A stretch of DNA of 64,000 nucleotides. Source: Fictibacillus phosphorivorans (GTDB lineage Bacteria; Bacillota; Bacilli; Bacillales; Fictibacillaceae). The stretch lies in contig NZ_CP015378.1 in assembly GCF_001629705.1 (NCBI RefSeq), forward strand, positions 3,100,001-3,164,000, given 5' to 3'. A program made the translations under genes and the position numbers. The notes under the pieces were generated by a model, which saw only the letters and a program-made list of their open reading frames with translations, did no database searches and was not told the origin of the DNA. This document shows positions 37,442 through 46,341 of the stretch, piece after piece (position 1 is the stretch's first letter; every line of letters begins with the position of its first letter).

Positions 37442-38149
37442 GTGGGTTTTTTATTTACTTTGCTTTATTTTGCAATCATAGGAATCGTTATTGAAATTAA
37501 TGTTCTCCTGTTCACGTTAACAGGGTTAAAAAAAGAAATCGCTCGCTTTCAGGTCATCTCGATGTTTACAGCTACAGGTTTTACAACCGGAGAATCAGAA
37601 TTAATTCTGGAGCATCCAGTACGCAGGCGTTTAAGCACGTTTCTTATATTGTTCGGAGTCTTTTCATTGGCTGTTATCATTTCATCCATAAGCAACATCT
37701 TATCAGATGAATTTCGTTCGATCGAACTCGGGATCATTATCTTAGTACTCATCAGTTTATATCTGATCTTAAGTATTCCGAAATTAAAGAAATATATGAG
37801 ACATACTTTTGAGAGTCATATGCAAAAAAGTTATAACCTCGCAGATCTTCCATTAAGAGATGTTATGTATTTTGAAGAAGATGATGTTATTGTGGAACTT
37901 CCCATTCATAAAGGTTCAAAGATCATGGGTAAACAATTAAAAGATGTGATTCAAGTAGAAGACGATTTACTTGTATTGTTCATTAAGCGAGGAGATGTAA
38001 CGGTAAGAAGAGATAGTTACACAACAGAGATACAAGAAGGAGACATGTTATTCTTATATGGTCACCAAAGATCACTTCAAGAAAGATTTAGTGAAGAGAT
38101 GGAAGAAATAAAATCGAAAAAAGACGTTGAGAATTGGAATGAGAAGTGA
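37442..38149 (+). CDS. Membrane protein with TrkA-C (RCK_C) domain
   Basis: A 235-aa protein with three hydrophobic segments (about residues 3-25, 60-80, 95-112) and a C-terminal RCK_C domain (about 145-220: 'DVIVELPIHKGSKIMGKQLKD', quoted for position, to 'GDMLFLYG'). RCK_C domains regulate cation transporters, and several Gram-positive examples bind c-di-AMP. The RCK_N nucleotide-binding half and a transporter domain are absent. GTG start with CGGAGG upstream. Confidence 0.8.
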   Translation: MGFLFTLLYFAIIGIVIEINVLLFTLTGLKKEIARFQVISMFTATGFTTGESELILEHPVRRRLSTFLILFGVFSLAVIISSISNILSDEFRSIELGIIILVLISLYLILSIPKLKKYMRHTFESHMQKSYNLADLPLRDVMYFEEDDVIVELPIHKGSKIMGKQLKDVIQVEDDLLVLFIKRGDVTVRRDSYTTEIQEGDMLFLYGHQRSLQERFSEEMEEIKSKKDVENWNEK

Positions 38150-38168
38150 TTTTTTCACTTCTTTTTTT
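38142..38168 (+). terminator. Terminator of the TrkA-C gene
   Basis: A short stem, GAAGTGA (38143-38149) with TCACTTC (38155-38161), starts at the stop codon and is followed by T7. Confidence 0.75.
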
Positions 38169-38251
38169 AAATCACCCCCATAAAAACAATTAGCAAGTGC
38201 GAAATAAACTCTAGGTAGTAAAAAAGAACCTCTTTTTGAAGAGATTCTTAA

Positions 38252-38479
38252 TTAACCAACTTCTCTAACTGTATCTGGTACGAATGATAACAATAAAGAG
38301 ATAATATTATTAATTTGCTCCGGTGTTATATGTATACCGTCGTTTGCTAACAGTTCTTCTTTAAGTTTGATTATCGAATCTACTTCCTCAAGTCTTGCAT
38401 CCGTCAAGCAATGGTCGATCGTGTTCAATAGTTCCAACAACTGATTGTTTTTATTGGTTATGTAATATGTAGTATCCAC
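38252..38479 (-). CDS. Small protein of unknown function
   Basis: A 75-aa helical acidic protein ('NNQLLELLNTIDHCLTDARL', 'PEQINNIISLLLSFVPD'). A longer frame begins at 38602, but the AGGGGG site lies just upstream of the TTG 38482/GTG 38479 pair, so one of these is the start. No family recognised. Confidence 0.55.
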   Translation of the reverse strand: MDTTYYITNKNNQLLELLNTIDHCLTDARLEEVDSIIKLKEELLANDGIHITPEQINNIISLLLSFVPDTVREVG

Positions 38480-38702
38480 CAACAAACACCCCCTACTACT
38501 AACTATTATTATCGAAACTAAGGTCATTTTCCTACAAAAACAATTCGTCAAATGACGACATATCTTACTTTTTATGGATTTTACCCTATTATACCTACAC
38601 ATTTATGTCGAATGAAGTCGAAAGAAAGGGAAATAAGTCCTATCTTCGTCTTGAGAATTATCCATTTGCATTAAAAAGTTTATTTTTAAAACTAAAATTG
38701 TT

Positions 38703-39347
38703 TTAGTTGAATAACTTTGATAGAGAAGCGAATGGAGATTCATTCACTTCTGACTTTGTTTTATACACTAATTTCTCCGGTTCAAAGAGCTTTGATTCTA
38801 AGAAAGAAGTGGGGTTTTTAACAAACTTGATCTTTCTATAAATCTTAGCTAGTATTCTGGCTGTGTTAATGGCATCATCAAGTGCTCTATGTTTAGAACC
38901 TTCATAATCGAGCTCCATCGTCTGAAGCGCCCGTGACAAGCCATATCGAAACCCCTTTTCACTATCGTGAAGAATACTGAAATGAAATTGTAGATCATTA
39001 TGATTAACAATCCAGTCCGTTTCTGCTTTATGAAATGTTGAATCTGTAATGAGCGCCCATTTATCTTCTGGTCCCCAGGAACAAAGATAATAGTCTTCTA
39101 CTCCGATCCAAGATCTAAAATTTTCAATTGCCTCTGTATAAACGGGAGCAGAGATTAAATCTTTTTTTGTAATCCCCGTTAAATTTGTAATCCGTGTGTT
39201 TAATTTATCCATTTTAGGTTGTACGAACGATTGAAATGTATCCAATATTTTAAGTTCACCATCAACTTCAATCATTCGTATGGCACCTATCTCAATAATC
39301 TCCGAGAGCCGGTTTGTCATCTCTAAATCATACACAATATATTGCAT
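38703..39347 (-). CDS. DEDDh 3'-5' exonuclease, KapD-like
   Basis: A 214-aa exonuclease-fold protein starting 'MQYIVYDLEMT' with metal ligands in 'DLE', a central 'DSTFHKAE' region and 'HRALDDAINTA' giving the His-x4-Asp end motif. It resembles B. subtilis KapD, an inhibitor of the KinA route to sporulation, and DnaQ-type nucleases. The ATG at 39347 starts at the fold; upstream ATGs are in frame, and the GCAGG site fits 39347 best. Confidence 0.8.
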   Translation of the reverse strand: MQYIVYDLEMTNRLSEIIEIGAIRMIEVDGELKILDTFQSFVQPKMDKLNTRITNLTGITKKDLISAPVYTEAIENFRSWIGVEDYYLCSWGPEDKWALITDSTFHKAETDWIVNHNDLQFHFSILHDSEKGFRYGLSRALQTMELDYEGSKHRALDDAINTARILAKIYRKIKFVKNPTSFLESKLFEPEKLVYKTKSEVNESPFASLSKLFN

Positions 39348-39460
39348 CCTCATACACCTGCCCTTCCGCGTTACTGTCTTCAAATGGATGTCTACCATAT
39401 ATTGTAGTTGATTTGTTAACAAAATGAAATATTACTATAGGTATTCAATTCTTAGTCCAA

Positions 39461-39568
39461 CTAAGAAAAACCCTGAATTCTAACTTCGAACTTGCACGAT
39501 AGAGGCCCGTTACGTATACAAGGGCTATGGTCTAAAACCACCACTGAATCGCAATCACAGCTTTTCAT
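39461..39568 (-). CDS. Possible 35-aa Cys-containing peptide
   Basis: The ATG at 39568 has AAGGA 5 nt upstream and opens a frame 'MKSCDCDSVVVLDHSPCIRN' with four cysteines, ending at 39461. It lies in an otherwise empty stretch (39348-39731). Length is too short to judge coding potential, and the name is only descriptive. Apart from this, the gap shows the promoter region of the following lipoprotein gene and nothing else recognisable. Confidence 0.25.
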   Translation of the reverse strand: MKSCDCDSVVVLDHSPCIRNGPLSCKFEVRIQGFS

Positions 39569-39731
39569 ATATATCCTTATTTTATGAAAATGAGGTAATT
39601 AAATGTCATTCTATTCAGAAACGGTTATAAGTTTCTTCATCTCCCAAACTTTTCATTTTCAATTTTTGAACTCTTTTGTTACCATTAGAAGTGTCTGTTT
39701 AACAATATGAATTACATAATGAGGGTGTATC

Positions 39732-40397
39732 ATGAAAAAACTTACAACATTATTTCTTATAATTGGATTACTTTTTGTAACAGCTTGTTCAAAGGACACG
39801 AAACAAAATGAACAAGAAACTTCAGAAACAAAGGCTGACAAACAAGATTCTACTAACAGCTCTACTTCTGATCCAGAAAAAGAAGACTCAGAAGCAACAG
39901 AGACAACAACTACTGAGGAAGAAAATAGCACTGCTGAAGGTGAAGCAGAAAATAATGAAAGTGGACAGAAAGACTATCTTACTAGCGAGCATCAATTTGT
40001 GGCTAGTGAACTAACAAACTCTTCTGAAAAACAGATCAGCGAGAGATGGGGTAAACCAAACCGATCTGAAAAGATTAAGTTTCGTTACTCAGGCACGACA
40101 GAGTTCGTTCCCGCTGTCGTTAACTACTATCAGAATGATAAATATGAAGTAACGTTTGTAGAAGGAAAAGCAGCTCGTCTCGTTTATTCTGTAATAGATG
40201 AAGAGATCATGTTTAATGAAGAAGAAATGACTAGAGCACTTGAACTAGCCGGTCTTCCTGTAGACGTTGAAGAAACTACGGACACAGATACAGCATTCGT
40301 ATACAACGACCTTGGTGATGTATATGAAGTGACGATGTTCTCAAAAGGTGATTTCGTCGATTACTTATACATCATTTTAGATGAGGCTTACAAATAG
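39732..40397 (+). CDS. Lipoprotein with acidic Ser/Thr/Glu linker, unknown function
   Basis: A 221-aa lipoprotein with lipobox 'FVTACS' (Cys about residue 19), then a disordered tether rich in Glu, Thr, Ser and Asp (about 20-78), then a folded domain (80-221) with 'SEKQISERWGKPNRSEKIKF', resembling small domains of the SmpA/OmlA-like or DUF4309-type that judge ligand by shape. The family is not certain. GAGGG precedes the ATG. Confidence 0.72.
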   Translation: MKKLTTLFLIIGLLFVTACSKDTKQNEQETSETKADKQDSTNSSTSDPEKEDSEATETTTTEEENSTAEGEAENNESGQKDYLTSEHQFVASELTNSSEKQISERWGKPNRSEKIKFRYSGTTEFVPAVVNYYQNDKYEVTFVEGKAARLVYSVIDEEIMFNEEEMTRALELAGLPVDVEETTDTDTAFVYNDLGDVYEVTMFSKGDFVDYLYIILDEAYK

Positions 40398-40523
40398 ACT
40401 TCTATTCTGACATCAACTCTCTTAAAATGAGGCATTTATCTCCGTTTCTATGCTCATCCTACTTGCATAAAATGAGTTGAGGAGAGAAATCGGCTTCTCA
40501 CAAGCAAGAAGAGGAGTGAAAAT

Positions 40524-40694
40524 ATGTCGTCAAGAAAGTACTGTTCTGATAGCTTTACGCTTTACTTGGTACTATTCGTGCTGCTCATTATTGTCGGAGC
40601 CGTCTCGTTTAATGGAAACTGTTGTGTTTATGCTTACCCATGTTCTTATGATTACGCAGCGAACGTACCAGTAAGTGGTTATTGGAACGTGTAA
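40524..40694 (+). CDS. YjcZ-like small sporulation membrane protein
   Basis: A 56-aa protein with 'SFTLYLVLFVLLIIVGAVSF', matching the hydrophobic 'LIVVLFILLIIVGA' core of YjcZ-family sporulation peptides, and a Cys/Tyr-rich end. GAGGAG lies 7 nt before the ATG, and a terminator follows. A longer overlapping frame in another register (40477-40674) is a shadow. Confidence 0.7.
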   Translation: MSSRKYCSDSFTLYLVLFVLLIIVGAVSFNGNCCVYAYPCSYDYAANVPVSGYWNV

Positions 40695-40698
40695 TATA

Positions 40699-40739
40699 GA
40701 AGACCGCCATTTTCTTAGAGAAGATGGCGGTCTTTTTTT
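40699..40739. terminator. Bidirectional terminator
   Basis: A 10-bp perfect core stem (40701-40710 with 40724-40733) followed by T7, between the YjcZ-like gene and the convergent PTS gene. Confidence 0.85.
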
Positions 40740-40743
40740 AAGT

Positions 40744-42150
40744 TTAGAGCTTATCTCTCATACAATCTGCGATCGGTTCAACCTCAGACCCTACAACCAC
40801 CTGTATATTTTGATTATTAAGCTTGATCAGACCTTTTGATCCTGCTTTTTTAAGCGCTTCTTCATCAACCTCTGACAAGTTCTTAATTTGAACTCGCAAT
40901 CTAGTAATACAGTTCTCAAGGAGTACGATATTGTCTTTTCCACCGAGTGCACTCAAGTAAGCTGATGCTGATGCTTCGTACTTTTCACTCGCTGTAGAAG
41001 TTGCTGCAGCTTCTGAGACAATAGTTTCTTCATCTTCTCGTCCTGGTGTTTTCAAGTTTAGTTTTACAATAAGATAACGGAATATACCATAGTAAAGAAC
41101 AAAGTAAACCGCACCTAACGGAAGTAACAACCAACCATTCTGCGAGATTCCAATGTTTAAGAAGTAGTCTATCGCTCCAGCTGAAAATGTGAATCCATGA
41201 TGAATATCTAGTAATACTGCGACAGACATCGAAACAGCCGTTAGTACAGCATGAATCACATACAGTAAAGGTGATAGGAACATGAACGCAAATTCGATTG
41301 GTTCTGTAATTCCAGTAACAAACGAAGTAAGAGCCAGACTGCCTAGCATTCCTGCTACAGCCTTCTTACGATGTTTTTTCGCTGTATGAATCATGGCTAA
41401 ACAAGCAGCAGGTAGCCCGAACATCATTACTGGGAAGAATCCAGCCATATAGAAGCCTGCTTTAGGATCACCTGCAAAGAATCTCCATAGATCACCCGTA
41501 ACTACCTTCCCATTTTCACCTGTAAATTCACCAAATACAAACCATAAGAAACTGTTGAGTACATGATGAAGTCCGAGTGGAATCAATAAGCGGTTAAAGA
41601 AACCGAATATACCTGCACCGATCGCACCTGCACTCGTAATCCAAGTACCGACGTTCTCTAACCCCATCTGAAGGTATGGCCAGATAAATCCGAAAACAAG
41701 CGCTAGAAGTACCATCGTTCCCGCTGTTATGATCGGTACAAATCGTTTCCCTCCAAAGAAAGAAAGCCATTCAGGAAGTTTCGTATTGTAAAATTTATTA
41801 TATAAAAGTCCGGCTATAACCCCTGCGAGAATACCTCCTAAGACAGACATATCAAATTTTCCGTCATAATTCAGGTTTACTTCTGCAAATGTTTTGGCTC
41901 CTTCTGTTAGTACAAAGTAACCGATTGCTCCAGCAAGCCCAGCAGCTCCACTTCCATCTCTGGATAAACCTACTGCAACCCCTATCGCAAATAAAAGTGC
42001 TAGATGACCGAATATAGCATTACCTGAAGCAACTAAGAATGGGATGTCTAATAGATCGTCTTGCCCAAATCGTAACAAAAGTCCAGCTGCAGGAAGAACT
42101 GCGATCGGAAGCATGAGTGCCCGACCGATCCGTTGTAAGAAACCTAACAT
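40744..42150 (-). CDS. nagP: PTS EIICB, N-acetylglucosamine type
   Basis: A 468-aa PTS permease with an N-terminal EIIC domain (about 1-365, start 'MLGFLQRIGRALMLPIAVLPAAG' type) and a C-terminal EIIB domain with phosphocysteine in 'ENCITRLRV'. The EIIC signature 'GITEPIEFAFMF' agrees with the glucose/GlcNAc family. It imports and phosphorylates GlcNAc; EIIA must come from elsewhere. The ATG at 42150 avoids overlap with murQ and has GGGGTAGG upstream. Last gene of the nagA-nagP operon. Confidence 0.85.
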   Translation of the reverse strand: MLGFLQRIGRALMLPIAVLPAAGLLLRFGQDDLLDIPFLVASGNAIFGHLALLFAIGVAVGLSRDGSGAAGLAGAIGYFVLTEGAKTFAEVNLNYDGKFDMSVLGGILAGVIAGLLYNKFYNTKLPEWLSFFGGKRFVPIITAGTMVLLALVFGFIWPYLQMGLENVGTWITSAGAIGAGIFGFFNRLLIPLGLHHVLNSFLWFVFGEFTGENGKVVTGDLWRFFAGDPKAGFYMAGFFPVMMFGLPAACLAMIHTAKKHRKKAVAGMLGSLALTSFVTGITEPIEFAFMFLSPLLYVIHAVLTAVSMSVAVLLDIHHGFTFSAGAIDYFLNIGISQNGWLLLPLGAVYFVLYYGIFRYLIVKLNLKTPGREDEETIVSEAAATSTASEKYEASASAYLSALGGKDNIVLLENCITRLRVQIKNLSEVDEEALKKAGSKGLIKLNNQNIQVVVGSEVEPIADCMRDKL

Positions 42151-42164
42151 AGTACCTACCCCTC

Positions 42165-43070
42165 TCACTTTTGAGTAAATTTACGTATCGCTTCCTTTAA
42201 CTTTCCATTATGCTGATCGAGTTGAAGTTTGGCTTCATGTGGAGCGACTCCTGTAACAAGCTGAAAAATAGCAGCCTTTGTGTTGCCCTCTTGTTCTTGT
42301 AAAGCCGATTCCGCTTCTTCTTCTGTTGCACCAGAAGCTTCGATAATAATATTTTTTGCACGTTGAACTAGTTTCTCGTTTGTTGGTTGTACATCTACCA
42401 TGAGATTGCTGTACACTTTCCCCCATCTCACCATGCTGCCAGTACTGATCATATTCAACACAAGCTTTTGAGCGGTACCCGCTTTCATTCGGGTAGAGCC
42501 TGTGACCACTTCTGGCCCCGTAATAACAGGAATGCTAATGTCAGCAAGCTTTTCCATCGGTGAATCTGAAGAACACACAAGCGCAGCCGTTAGTGCTCCT
42601 TTTGTTTTGGCATACTTCATCGCACCTAAGCAATATGGAGTTCTGCCAGAAGCCGCAATAGCTACAACAACATCTTTTTCTGATAGATTTAAAGTTTTAA
42701 GATTGGACTGGCCTAACTCTGCATCATCTTCCGCTCCTTCAATCGCATGCTGAAGGGCATACTCACCGCCTGCAATGACACCTACTACTAAGTTAGGGTC
42801 TGTGCCATAAGTAGGAGGACATTCTGATGCATCCAACACACCTAGCCGTCCACTTGTTCCTGCACCGATATAGATCAATCGCCCATGATTTTCAAAAGCT
42901 GTAACTACTTTTTCAACAACAGAACTGATTTCTTTTAAAACAGGAGTAATACAACTGGCTACTCCCAGATCGGCTTCGTGTATTTTTTGGATCACTTCTA
43001 AAGTTGTAAGTTCATCAATGGTTAACGTGTCAGGATTTCTTCTTTCTGTAGCCAATTTGGTTAAGTCCAT
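42165..43070 (-). CDS. murQ: MurNAc-6-phosphate etherase
   Basis: A 301-aa SIS-domain lyase. The family block 'IYIGAGTSGRLGVLDASECPP' (cited by its GAGTSGR core) and 'GPEVVTGSTRMKAGTAQK' are present, as is a C-terminal helical part with 'ASGATEEEAESALQ'. It cleaves the D-lactyl ether of MurNAc-6P to give GlcNAc-6P. The ATG at 43070 follows AAAGGAG; upstream in-frame codons lack a site. It follows mupG directly. Confidence 0.95.
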   Translation of the reverse strand: MDLTKLATERRNPDTLTIDELTTLEVIQKIHEADLGVASCITPVLKEISSVVEKVVTAFENHGRLIYIGAGTSGRLGVLDASECPPTYGTDPNLVVGVIAGGEYALQHAIEGAEDDAELGQSNLKTLNLSEKDVVVAIAASGRTPYCLGAMKYAKTKGALTAALVCSSDSPMEKLADISIPVITGPEVVTGSTRMKAGTAQKLVLNMISTGSMVRWGKVYSNLMVDVQPTNEKLVQRAKNIIIEASGATEEEAESALQEQEGNTKAAIFQLVTGVAPHEAKLQLDQHNGKLKEAIRKFTQK

Positions 43071-43106
43071 CTTGATCTCCTTTAAATGGTTGATAGTTAA
43101 CAATCT

Positions 43107-44165
43107 TTATTTCACTTCTGAATTCAACAGCACAAATCTTTTACCGCTTCCAACTTTCTTCATCAGTGACAAGCTCTCTTTTTTGATACGTCCTGCTACA
43201 TTCGTTTTTGCATCAGCCGGTATATTTTTTAAACTAATTTGAAGTTCACCCTCATATCTGCCATATAACTCGTTTTCAACCGTTATTGTTCCTTCATTAA
43301 ATAGCTCTAACTCATGAGCTTCCTGTTGAAAATGAGAAGGCTTATGTCGTGACTCAACGGACCGGATTACATATTCTGCAGCATCCATCCTATTCGTATG
43401 AACCCTGTTCTCGAATATCTCGTATCCTTTGTATAAGTCAGCATAAAGAGGGACTGTACCGTCCATTACAAACTTTAATTCTTGCAAACTTTTGTTCGTA
43501 AGATTTAAATCTCCAATACAGATTTTGTCCGTATTCATTTCTTGAAGTTCCAACGCAGCAAGTGCTGGTGTTACATGTCTGTGATTCTCAATCGTAGGAA
43601 GTCCGAGATGTAAGGGGCCACGTAATTGATCATCACCATGAACAAATGCCATCGTTTTGATTCCATACCGATGAAATAAGGCATTTCTCTCATAAAGAGA
43701 TGCCTTTGAAATTCCGGTAAACGGCTTCGGGTAAAAATTATGCCATGCCTCTGTTTGACGTGGCTGAAGTCCCTCATCCATCAGCTTCTTAAGCTCTTCT
43801 TCGTTAATAGTACTTGCGTTAAGACCCACCTTAAGATGGTGTGACAGCCAAGCGATCTGCTTGGCTGTAAACCCATAATCCATCCTGATACCCGAAATGC
43901 CCCAGTCTGTTAAGGAAGGCAGTTCAGAGAATGATAAACCTAACCGCTCTAGCGAAGCTGGTGAAACATCTGCCATTACTTCCAGATGAAACTCTTGAGC
44001 GGTTTTTCCTAACCATTTTATTTGTTTAACATAATCCACGTCCTTCTCTTCAGGTATATGAAGAGAAGTAAAGATGTATTGAAAGCCGCTCTTAGCGGCT
44101 TTCTCCATCCAGTTTTTATTAAAAGTGTCTGATTCACTCAGATAGATTGAAATCCCATAACACAA
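43107..44165 (-). CDS. mupG: 6-phospho-N-acetylmuramidase MupG (DUF871)
   Basis: A 352-aa DUF871 protein. The S. aureus family member MupG hydrolyses MurNAc-6P-beta-1,4-GlcNAc inside the cell, yielding MurNAc-6P and GlcNAc. A TIM-barrel N-terminal part ('FTSLHIPEE', 'EVMADVSP', 'GIRMDYGF') and a C-terminal beta domain are seen. Placement between murP and murQ matches the S. aureus order. A TTG at 44165 with AGGAG 8 nt upstream is favoured over the GTG at 44174. Confidence 0.88.
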   Translation of the reverse strand: MCYGISIYLSESDTFNKNWMEKAAKSGFQYIFTSLHIPEEKDVDYVKQIKWLGKTAQEFHLEVMADVSPASLERLGLSFSELPSLTDWGISGIRMDYGFTAKQIAWLSHHLKVGLNASTINEEELKKLMDEGLQPRQTEAWHNFYPKPFTGISKASLYERNALFHRYGIKTMAFVHGDDQLRGPLHLGLPTIENHRHVTPALAALELQEMNTDKICIGDLNLTNKSLQELKFVMDGTVPLYADLYKGYEIFENRVHTNRMDAAEYVIRSVESRHKPSHFQQEAHELELFNEGTITVENELYGRYEGELQISLKNIPADAKTNVAGRIKKESLSLMKKVGSGKRFVLLNSEVK

Positions 44166-44185
44166 AACGTTCACTCCTAAATTCG

Positions 44186-45559
44186 TTAGATGTCTTTTGC
44201 CATGCTCTCTTTAAATCCAAACGTCCATGTGAACAAGAATCCGAAGAAATACGCAATAACTAATCCTACTAGATAGAGAACCATTTCGTTTGCGTTGACA
44301 AGGAACACGAGTGGTATTCCTGATACACCAATGGCAATCGTAGCGACTTCATAAAACGCTTGGAACGCTCCCCCGACTGCTGCTCCAAGACAAGCTGTTA
44401 AGAATGGTCGCCCGAGTGGGAGAGTAACACCAAAGATTAACGGTTCTCCAATCCCTAGCATACCTACAGGTAATCCACCTTTAATTACTTTACGAAGACG
44501 TTGGTTCTTCGTCTTAAAGTAGATCGCAAATGCAGCACCTACTTGCCCTGCTCCACCCATTGCTAGAATAGGCAACAATGGATCATCACCGATCGTATTA
44601 ATAAGCTCCATGTGAACTGGTGTTAATCCTTGATGCAATCCTGTTACAACCAATGGAAGGAATGTTCCTGCTAAGATAAGTCCAGAGAAAATACCGCCAA
44701 TATCAATTAAATTTAACAAACCTTTTGTAATTAAATCTGACAAAAATCCACCTACTGGCTGAAGAACAAATAGCGTAGCAAAACCTGTAATTAGTAAAGC
44801 TAATGTTGGCGTAACAATAATGTCGATGGAGGGGTGTACAAATTTTCTAATACGCTTTTCCAAAAAGGCAATTAGTACAGCGGCAAGCATTACACCAATT
44901 AATCCACCACGTCCTACCACAAGTGGATCTCCAAAGAGGGTGATGTTCGCAAGACCCGGGTTAATCAGCAAAATACCTGCTGCTCCACCTAATGCTGGAG
45001 TTCCACCAAATTCTTTAGCAGTATTGATTCCGACAAACACAGCTAAATAACTAAAAACACCCCAACCGATCAAGCTCAGCATCTGCATGATTGAAGATTC
45101 TGGATCAGCACCCATTCTTACAGCTACGTTTGACATCCCAGCAATTAAACCTGAAGCAACAATTGCAGGAATTAACGGAATAAAGATGCTAGCGATCTTA
45201 CGTAAAAACTGTTTAAAAGGAGTTGCGTTCTTTTTGTTGATGGCATCCTTATTCATTCTTGCCATCTGTTCAAGATCCATTGGGTCTGTCTCATCAAGAG
45301 ACTGGATGTTCATACCTGTTTCTTCGCTCATCGCAAGCGTGACACGATTAACGATGCCCGGCCCAACGATGATTTGTAACGTATCATCTTCCACGACTCC
45401 CAACACACCATCTACTTCTTTAAGACCTTTTAGATCAGCCTTTGACGGGTCGTGTAAATTAACCCGAATTCTAGTCATACAGTGCATCAACGATTGGATG
45501 TTTGAAGAACCTCCAAGCTTTTCAATGATGCCATGAGCCATTTGCTGCTCTTTCCCCAT
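44186..45559 (-). CDS. murP: PTS EIIBC, MurNAc / MurNAc-GlcNAc type
   Basis: A 457-aa permease with an N-terminal EIIB domain (phosphocysteine in 'LMHCMTRIRV', about residue 27) followed by EIIC (about 110-450), the MurP/sucrose family order. Neighbouring mupG and murQ indicate that the cargo is MurNAc or the MurNAc-GlcNAc disaccharide, delivered as the 6-phosphate. GGGGG precedes the ATG. A cre-like site lies 18 nt upstream, between this gene and nagR. Confidence 0.88.
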   Translation of the reverse strand: MGKEQQMAHGIIEKLGGSSNIQSLMHCMTRIRVNLHDPSKADLKGLKEVDGVLGVVEDDTLQIIVGPGIVNRVTLAMSEETGMNIQSLDETDPMDLEQMARMNKDAINKKNATPFKQFLRKIASIFIPLIPAIVASGLIAGMSNVAVRMGADPESSIMQMLSLIGWGVFSYLAVFVGINTAKEFGGTPALGGAAGILLINPGLANITLFGDPLVVGRGGLIGVMLAAVLIAFLEKRIRKFVHPSIDIIVTPTLALLITGFATLFVLQPVGGFLSDLITKGLLNLIDIGGIFSGLILAGTFLPLVVTGLHQGLTPVHMELINTIGDDPLLPILAMGGAGQVGAAFAIYFKTKNQRLRKVIKGGLPVGMLGIGEPLIFGVTLPLGRPFLTACLGAAVGGAFQAFYEVATIAIGVSGIPLVFLVNANEMVLYLVGLVIAYFFGFLFTWTFGFKESMAKDI

Positions 45560-45576
45560 GCTTCTTCCCCCTTTTA

Positions 45577-45590
45577 GTAAACGCTTTCAT
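45577..45590 (-). promoter_or_regulatory. cre-like (CcpA) site
   Basis: On the minus strand ATGAAAGCGTTTACT matches the Bacillus catabolite-responsive element pattern closely. It lies inside the operon, in the 54-nt gap between nagR and murP, so roadblock control of the downstream PTS genes is possible. An AAACGCT/AGCGTTT inverted repeat overlaps the end of nagR at 45602-45621. Confidence 0.6.
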
Positions 45591-45613
45591 TTTTTTATAT
45601 AAAACGCTATTTG

Positions 45614-46333
45614 TCAGCGTTTCATATCAATCATAAATTTGTAACGATCGCCTCGATACACAGACTGAACAAGTTCGAGAGGCCTTCCTGTTGTTAAATA
45701 GGTTTGTCTTTTAATAAGAAGGACTGCCGCACCTTTTGTAATTTCAAGTATCTCGCTTTCTGCTTCACCCGAGATGGAAGCTTCTAAACTTTGTGTTGCA
45801 TAATCTATAACAAAGCCTGCATTCTCAACTTCAGAATACAAAGACCCTTGTTTTATGTGGGATTCGTTTAATTCAAGAAGGTCCGCCGGAACATATGTCG
45901 TCTCGAATGCCATTGGAATATCATTTGCGAGACGAACACGTCTAATCTCATAAATTACCTGGCCCTCTTTGATCTCAAGTGCTTTTGCTACTCTATTTTC
46001 AGCAGTCGTCTTTTGGAAAGATATGAGTCTAGATGCTGGCCTAAAGCCCCTAGATTTCATGTCTTCAGTAAAACTTGTAAGACCTAAAAGCTTCTGTTCA
46101 ATTTTTTTTGCAGAAACAAACGTTCCTTTCCCTTTCCGACGAGTTAAGTAGCCTTCATTCACAAGATTATTGATCGCTTGCCGGACTGTCATACGGCTTA
46201 CTTCATAGTTCTCTGCAAACTCTCTTTCAGAAGGTATCATGGTTTCTGATTCCCATTCACCCTTATCAATCTTTTGTTTGATCGCTTCTTCAATCTGAAA
46301 GTAAAGGGGCATCGGTGATGTTTTATCTATCAT
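45614..46333 (-). CDS. nagR: GntR/HutC-family repressor NagR (YvoA)
   Basis: A 239-aa regulator with an N-terminal winged helix (about 8-70, 'ENYEVSRMTVRQAINNLVNEGY' region) and a C-terminal UTRA effector domain (about 90-235). In B. subtilis NagR (YvoA) senses GlcN-6P/GlcNAc-6P and binds dre sites before nagAB and nagP. Two identical dre-like sites are present here at 48291 and 51828. Gene order nagA-nagB-nagR is the B. subtilis order. Confidence 0.93.
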   Translation of the reverse strand: MIDKTSPMPLYFQIEEAIKQKIDKGEWESETMIPSEREFAENYEVSRMTVRQAINNLVNEGYLTRRKGKGTFVSAKKIEQKLLGLTSFTEDMKSRGFRPASRLISFQKTTAENRVAKALEIKEGQVIYEIRRVRLANDIPMAFETTYVPADLLELNESHIKQGSLYSEVENAGFVIDYATQSLEASISGEAESEILEITKGAAVLLIKRQTYLTTGRPLELVQSVYRGDRYKFMIDMKR

Positions 46334-46341
46334 AAAAATAC

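Noticed and set aside
39569-39600. Sigma-K -10 (CATAAAATA) before the 35-aa frame
   Set aside because: The element abuts the ribosome site, so a transcript starting from it would lack that site.
40477-40674. 65-codon plus-strand frame
   Set aside because: It is in another register over the YjcZ-like gene (40524-40694), which has the ribosome site and family pattern.
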